Below, one piece after another: positions 58,600 to 64,000 of a stretch of DNA of 64,000 nucleotides. The stretch is taken from NCBI RefSeq assembly GCF_020497125.1, contig NW_025422971.1, forward strand, positions 1 to 64,000. The letters run 5' to 3'. A program made the position numbers and the translations under genes. This stretch comes from Mauremys mutica (Eukaryota; Chordata; Testudines; Geoemydidae). The notes under the pieces were generated by a model. That model worked only from the letters and a program-made list of their open reading frames with translations. It made no database searches and had not been told where the DNA came from. How positions within the stretch are numbered: position 1 is the stretch's first letter; every line of letters begins with the position of its first letter.

Positions 58600-59785
58600 C
58601 TGCTTTTCTGTCTGGGATGTTGTTGTCAGCTGTGGCACAGAAAAAGGACGTCATTGCGAGCGGCCCATGAAGACAAGATTCACTTTTGCCTTCCTTGCTC
58701 GGCTTTACTTGTTTCCTCACCCTATTCCTGCCTTAGTTCCTGGGTTACCTGAAGGCGACGGGGGGCCAGCAGTACCAGGAGGAAGTTGGGCAGCTAGACC
58801 CTGGTGGCAAAAGTCCTGCCGCCACTTGCCACCCCACTCTCTTCTCCCAGCGTCACATATTGGCCACCAGGGACTTGGGGCCCAGCAGCGCAACGGAAGG
58901 CAGTGGACAGAGCCACCCTCGCCTTGAAGCTCCGGCTCATTAAACCACATCTTCAGTCGCTGATGGCCAATGAGAGACCGACATCGCTTGCTATTTTAGC
59001 ACTTGGAAATGCCATTGGCCAATCTTTGGATCTCTTTAATGCTGCGCTTCAGTTCATGGGGGAAAGGCGAGAGAAGCGACCTTTCAACTAAAGGCCTGGG
59101 GTTAACATCCTAACGCTGTCTCCTACTGTAACACTATTTAATACCGGCCCACCCTGTGCTGGTGAGTGCTCCATTGCTAGATGTTAGTACATTTCAGTTA
59201 CTGTCAAAATTAAAAAGTTTCTATATGCTTAAAGAAAATGCATTTGTTTTATTTGCTTATATATGGCATGAATAAATACAGGTTTACAGAACCTAGCCTG
59301 CAAATTTATCATCTTATATGACAGAGAAAATCATGCATCGAAATTGTGCGTCAAAATCATGAGCTGAGCTACAAATGCAATGAAAAATAAGATATTCAAA
59401 ATTTTAACATGGGGGGGGGGCACCGAAGACACGTCTTGCCTGGGTGAGGCACTTGGTCTAGGGGAGGCCCTGTCAGGGAGAACAGGAGTTAGTCTCACAC
59501 GCCTATTTCCAGGCTGTAATCTGTGGGCACCCTGCTCTGGGGGAGGGATCGCGGCAGCCCAGACTCAGGGCTGGAACAGGCCCCAGATTGAGGGGGTGGC
59601 TGCAGGGTTTGCAGCACTCTGATGTCTCAGACAATGTGTCTCTCCCAAAGCCTCAGATCTGCGTCCCCAGAAGGCTCCTGCGCTGCCTCTGCTGCTTTCA
59701 CAGTCTATAGCAAGGAGCAGCAGCAAGGGTCAGGGATGAGCCATAGGCACTAGGTGGGGGGCAGAGGCTTCAGGAGCCCAGAGTG
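58600..59785. other. No recognisable gene
   Basis: Partly similar to 57780-57910 near 58690-58790 (TTCCTGGGTTACC, GGAGGAAGTTGGGC style). The rest has no domain or repeat that was recognised. Confidence 0.35.
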
Positions 59786-60305
59786 TTTGCCTGTCTGGGC
59801 ATTTTGGCTGAGACCTGTGGAAACAGGGAAAGAATTAATAAGGATTTGAAGGGGATTTTAATGCATGTTAGTCAGTTAGCAAGAGTCAGGCCATACTGTA
59901 ACCCTAATGACGTGAGACTTGTAGAAGCAAGGATAGTGCGAGGCGAGAGGACAAGAACTGTGTACAAAGTTATTACGACCTTGCAACAGTCTAACCAAAT
60001 ATGCAGGCTTGCTTTTCTTAGGAATGAGACAAATAAGATAGCAGAAAGGCTTATGTATAAACAAAATGTATTTGTTGCTTTTTACCGTCTGTATTATTGC
60101 TAGAAATTGTCTGTAACAAAGGTATAAAGGCTTGCTGTGATTGTTTACCAGTTGAGAGACCTGTCCAGGACTGGGGCGACCCTGTGTCCTATGGCACTCT
60201 CTCCCTCCATTGTAATTACTGGAGAAATAATAAAGTATTTGATTTTGCTGCACCCAAACAAAAAGCGAGAACTGAGTTTTTCTCCGACAGACCTCAGGGA
60301 CACAT
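59786..60305 (+). mobile_element. Probable endogenous retroviral LTR
   Basis: It has a TATA-type GGTATAAAGGCTTGCTG near 60120, a polyadenylation signal AATAATAAAGTA near 60227, and an end of CAGACCTCAGGGACACA. The spacing of TATA, poly(A) and end is typical of a retroviral LTR. The left end is unsure and no viral genes adjoin. Confidence 0.5.
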
Positions 60306-60334
60306 TGTGAGGCAGAATCCCAGGCATCTTATGA

Positions 60335-61480
60335 AAGGAGCATAAGGACATAAGGACGTAGGAACGGTCAGACTGGGTCAGACTGTGTCCATCTAGCCCA
60401 GTATCCTGTCTTCCCATAGTGGCCAAAGCCAGGTGCCCCAGAGGGGAATGAACAGAACAGGGAATCACCAAGTGACCCATCCCCTGTCACCTATTCCCAG
60501 CTCCTGGCAAACAGAGACTAGGGACACCATCCCTGCCCATCCTGGCTCAGAGCATGTCCTCCATGAATTGATTTAGCTCTTTTTTTGAACCCTGTTATAG
60601 TCTTGGCCTTCACAACCTCCTCTGGCAAGGAGTTCCGCAGGTTGACTGTGCGTTGTGTGAAAAAATACTTCCTTTTGTTTGTTTTAAACGGGCTGTCTAT
60701 TCATTTCATTTGGTGACCCCCTAGTTCTTGTGTTATGAGAAGGAATAAGTAACACTCCTTATTTACTTTCCCCACACCAGTCATGATTTTATAGACCTCT
60801 AGCATATTTCCCCTTAGTCAGCTTTTCTCCAAGCTGAAAAGTCCCAGTCTTATTATTCTCTCCTCATATGGCAGAAACTCCATACCCGTTTCTGAACCTT
60901 TTCCAATTCCAATACATCTTTTTTACGATGGAGCGACCATATCTGCACGCAGTATTCAAGATATGGGCGTACCATGGATTTATACAGTGGCAATAAGATT
61001 TTCTCTCTTATTCTCTATCCCTTTCTTAATGATTCCCAACATTCTGTTCGCTTATTGCCTGCCACTGCCCATTGAGTGGATGTTTGCAGAGAACTAGCCA
61101 CAGTGACTCCAAGATCTCTCACTTGAGTTGGAACAGCTATTTTACATCCCATCGTTTTCTATGTAGAGTTGGGATTATGTTTGCCAATGTGCATCACTTT
61201 GCATTGATCAACATTGAATTTCATCTGCCATTTTGTTGCCCTTTCACCTAGATTTGTGAAATCTCTTTTTAGCTCCTCACAGTCTGCTTTGGACTTAACT
61301 ATCCTCTGTAGTTTTGGATCATCCGCAAATTTTGTCACCTCGCTGTTTAGCAGATCGTTTGTGAAGATGTTGACTAGTCCCAGTACAGACACCACTAGTT
61401 ACCTGTTTGCATCCTGAAAACTGTCCATTTATTCCTACCCTTTGTTTCCTAGCTTTTAACCAGTTATTGATCCACGCGAG
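60335..61480 (-). mobile_element. CR1 LINE, ~1.15 kb, C-terminal ORF2 and 3' UTR
   Basis: On minus a frame at 61395-61159 holds LNSEVTKFADDPKLQRIVKS and ATKWQMKFNVDQCKVMHIGK, the FADD box (catalytic YADD-type motif) and thumb start of the CR1 reverse transcriptase. The T after FADD is P. The 3' UTR follows to a TCTAGCCCAGTATCCTGTCT-type end. It is the longest CR1 copy in the window and is not functional. Confidence 0.9.
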
Positions 61481-61489
61481 GACCTTCCA

Positions 61490-61930
61490 GAGGTGAACGT
61501 AAGCTGGTACATTCCGGTATGAGGTACTGGCAAGAGCGGGTACGCTGTGCCAGCCCGGCCCGGCTTCCCCAGTCTGGTGATTTAAAGGGCCCAGGGCTCC
61601 CTGCAGCCTCCCAAGCGCCCCTGGCGGAGCCCCGGGGAGCAAATCACTGCCCTGGAACGCTGCTCTCTCCCGCGCTACCAACACAGAGCAGGGGCGGCGG
61701 GAGCTTCCTTACAGTGGGGGGTCACTATTGTCTGAACTGTGGCACTCCCATGAAAACCCTTCCCCAAGGTCCCACACTCACACCACCTCTCCCCCCGAGG
61801 CCACACCCACAGAATGCCTCTCCCCCCCCCAAGACTCCCCCTTTCCCCCCTCCATCATTTGTCCTAACAGCCAGTTAAGAGTGGTGGGGCCACGGCCCTT
61901 TAAACCCCCTGTTCCAGCACCCCTGACACA
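61490..61930. mobile_element. Unclassified DNA transposon-like repeat
   Basis: It contains GTAAGCTGGTACATTCCGGT, GGTACGCTGTGCCAGCCCGG and a right end CTGTTCCAGCACCCCTG that looks like a terminal repeat. C-rich interior without a transposase frame. Confidence 0.4.
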
Positions 61931-62334
61931 GAGCTCAGCAGCAGTGTGTGTGTGTGTGTGTGTGACAGAGGCTGCTGTGCTGAGCTGAGCCAGTGAGGGA
62001 AGCGGGGGCTGATGTTGGGGCTGCCCCCTCCCCCTGCCTCAGGCCTGGTTGCTTGCAGCAGCTGTCTGAAGATAGAGACAGTGTGCGACACACTCCCTCT
62101 CCCCACACACACACTCAGTCTCTACCCCGCCACGCACACTGCAGTTGAAAAGCAGCTGGCAATCTAGTAAGATGCCCATGGAACGGTGGGATAGAGAAAC
62201 CTGCATCATATGATGCTGTACCGGCCCATGAGGCATTGCAAACCCTTCCCAAAACACCCTGCAGCCAGTTGCACAGCTACCCACAGTGCACTGCTCTCTG
62301 TGGCCATCCAAGATTCTAGAGTGGATGTGCTCTG

Positions 62335-62430
62335 GTGACACAAGGGGCATAGTGTGGACATGCAACAGCTGTTTAATTAAAACACTTTAAAGCCGCATTA
62401 CCCAATAGTATAGACACAGCTTGAGAGTGA
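62335..62430. mobile_element. MITE half
   Basis: GGGGCATAGTGTGGACATGC, then TTTAATTAAAACACTTTAAA and AGTATAGACACAGCTT resemble one side of the 8236-8515 element. Confidence 0.4.
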
Positions 62431-62474
62431 GACAAGACCCAGCTTCCTTGAAACTAAAGAACCCCAACTTTCTC

Positions 62475-62556
62475 CATAGTTGGCAGGATTCGAACCTGCA
62501 CAGGGAGACCCCAATGGATGTCTAGTCCATCGCCTTAACCACTCAGCCACAACTAC
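62475..62556 (-). tRNA. tRNA-Ser (anticodon AGA)
   Basis: 82 nt on minus, the usual length for tRNA-Ser, starting GTAGTTGTGGCTGAGTGGTT and ending GGTTCGAATCCTGCCAACTA plus TG. The A box TGGCTGAGTGG and B box GGTTCGAATCC are intact, the long variable arm is present, and the acceptor stem pairs with a compensating C:G to T:A change (one terminal G:U). The base after the anticodon is C instead of A, which is unusual. No TTTT run closely follows on minus, so it may be a recently decayed copy. Confidence 0.75.
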
Positions 62557-62984
62557 ATGGTTGAGATGTGTCTCTCACCGCACTCTAGTTCTGTTCTCAC
62601 TGAGTGATCAATTCCAGTTGTTTCCTCAGACTAGCTCCCCCAGCACACACACTGCTGTGCCCTTGTGTAAGTGTGTCCATGGCTGAACTGCAAGAATTCC
62701 TGCTCATTTCCCTTCTGGCTGGAGCATGAGGAGAGTGTGTTTGTGGTCAATGACGTTGCTGTAGATTGTTGTCCATTTCCTGCCTTGATCATTCAGACAG
62801 TCCCTTTCCTGCCATATCCCCAGCACATCAGTGATCGCAATAGCAGGGGGCAGGTTTTCTCTGGGGCACTGAGATTTGTCAGGGGGTTGGTGGCTCCTTT
62901 CTTTCCTCACCCTGGAGTAAACTCAGCTTTTAATTCCATCCTTGATGTTTCAAGGAATAACAACAGACGACTGAGGAAAGAGGT

Positions 62985-63425
62985 GGACAGGGAGGGTCTC
63001 AGGGGAGGGGCAGAGAGGTGGGGGCGGTGGGCAGGGCGGGTCTCAGGGGAGGGGCAGAGAGGTGGGGGCGGTGGGCAGGGCGGGTCTCAGGGGAGGGGCA
63101 GAGAGGTGGGGGCGGTGAGCAGGGCGGGTCTCAGGGGCGGGGCAGAGAGCTGGGGGCGGTTGGCGGGGCGGGTCTCAGGGGAGAGGCAGAGAGGTGGGGG
63201 CGGTGGGCAGGGCGGGTCTCAGGGAAGGGGCAGAGAGGTGGGGGCGGTGGGCAGGGCGGGTCTTAGGGGAGGGGGCAGAGAGGTGGGGGCGGTGGGCAGG
63301 GCTGGTCTCAGGGGAGGGGCAGAGAGGTGGGGGCGGCGGGCAGGGCGGGTCTCAGGGGAGGGGCAGAGAGGTGGGGGCGGCGGGCAGGGCGGGTCTCAGG
63401 GGAGGGGGTAGAGAGGTGGGGGCAG
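62985..63425 (+). repeat. 44 bp minisatellite, about 10 copies
   Basis: The unit GTCTCAGGGGAGGGGCAGAG plus AGGTGGGGGCGGTGGGCAGG plus GCGG recurs at 62996, 63040, 63084 and so on, with few changes. Some units differ by a base. Open frames across it are repeat artefacts. Confidence 0.95.
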
Positions 63426-63615
63426 CAGGGAGGCCTTGGGGTAGGGGGTGGAGAGGCACAAGGAGGCCTTGGGGGAGGAGAGGAGCGAGCGGAAGGTGGA
63501 CCAGCAGGCCTCAGCCACAGTGGAAGAGCGGGGCTGGGAAGTGGCCAATGGGAGTGAGGGCGGAGCACAGGTGGGGCCTCAGAGGGAGGAGAACGAGTCA
63601 AGGGGGTGGAGGGGG

Positions 63616-63772
63616 CAGGGCCGCCCAGAGGATTCAGGGGGCCTGGGGCAAAACAATTTTGGGGGCTCCTTCCATAAAAAAAAGTTGCAATACTCTAGAA
63701 TCCTGTATTCTCGTGAGGGCCCTGCAGGGCCTGGGGCAAATTGCCCCACCTGCCCCCCCCCGGGCAGCCCTG
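63616..63772. mobile_element. 157 bp MITE
   Basis: The left end CAGGGCCGCCCAGAGGATTC and right end CCCCGGGCAGCCCTG are imperfect inverted repeats. The interior has GGGGCAAAACAATTTTGGGG and a second GGCCTGGGGCAAATTGCCCC palindrome. Confidence 0.65.
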
Positions 63773-64000
63773 CCCTCAGCCTCTCCTCGTAAGTCCCCTG
63801 CCCCCTCATCATTTTTGTTGCCCTCCCCTAGACTCTCTCCAATTTGTTTCTGTAGTGGGGGGGCGAAAGCTGGATGCAATGCTCCAGATGTGGCCTCACC
63901 AGTGCCGAATAGAAGGGAATAATCACTTCCCTCGATCTGCCGGCAATGCTCCTACTAATCCAGCCAATATGACCAGGTACCCATATTGAATGCAGACCCA
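63773..64000 (-). mobile_element. CR1 LINE fragment running off the window
   Basis: On plus: TTTTTGTTGCCCTCCCCTAG, ACTCTCTCCAATTTGTTTCT, GCTCCAGATGTGGCCTCACC, AGTGCCGAATAGAAGGGAAT. This is a typical inverse CR1 3' part continuing past 64000. Confidence 0.85.

Noticed and set aside
62671..63922. Gly/Arg-rich frames of 246 and 242 codons
   Set aside because: They follow the 44 bp minisatellite unit and have no support outside it.

Overview
The window looks like nuclear DNA of a sauropsid, most likely a turtle. It has many CR1 LINE fragments of the reptile/bird type on both strands, Penelope-like retroelement tails, hAT-type DNA transposons and MITEs, and an intron-rich KRAB zinc-finger (KRAB-ZNF) locus. 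No single-copy marker gene names the species, so 'turtle' is an inference from repeat style. Most of the sequence is transposable element (TE) or intron, and most long open frames lie in low-complexity or tandem-repeat DNA and do not encode proteins.

Layout. 1-9 kb: old repeats, CR1 pieces, a duplicated ~510 bp block and cluster-specific modules, with no gene. 9.7-10.9 kb: CpG island with NRF1-, ZNF143- and ETS-like sites and a splice donor after a probable non-coding first exon. 14.6-22.8 kb: a plus-strand KRAB-ZNF gene with an ATG exon, a 127 bp KRAB-A exon, a KRAB-B exon and a zinc-finger exon of about 16 fingers broken by two frameshifts. Its large intron is filled with a 116 bp minisatellite, Penelope-like DNA and two solo LTRs. 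23.2-27.8 kb: Penelope-like element, 3' flank and further repeats. 27.9-31.8 kb: composite hAT-like element carrying an exon-like hydrophobic segment and a 3 kb C-rich minisatellite. 31.8-34.4 kb: promoter and intact 628-codon hAT transposase. 34.5-36.2 kb: a repeat holding a 924 bp hAT element with a perfect 8 bp target duplication; its empty counterpart lies inverted at 52.5-53.3 kb. 39-48 kb: inverted, decayed paralogue of the KRAB-ZNF locus (three more copies of the ATG exon, one KRAB-A exon, inverted 3' flank). 48.3-50.2 kb: a second composite hAT copy, inverted. 50.5-51.0 kb: second CpG island. 53-64 kb: CR1 copies, LTR-like DNA, a tRNA neighbourhood (Val and Ser intact-looking; Thr, Tyr and Phe decayed) and a 44 bp minisatellite.

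How it fits together. The locus appears to have grown by inverted duplication of a KRAB-ZNF unit and then been invaded by several TE families. Only the plus-strand unit keeps a KRAB-A/KRAB-B/finger order, and its finger exon is frameshifted as given. The most intact protein-coding gene is the transposon's own transposase. The most unusual signals are hammerhead-ribozyme-like cores in the Penelope-like tails, the hAT composites with an exon-like cargo, the filled/empty hAT site pair, and a ~50 bp ladder repeat tied to the KRAB-ZNF first introns.
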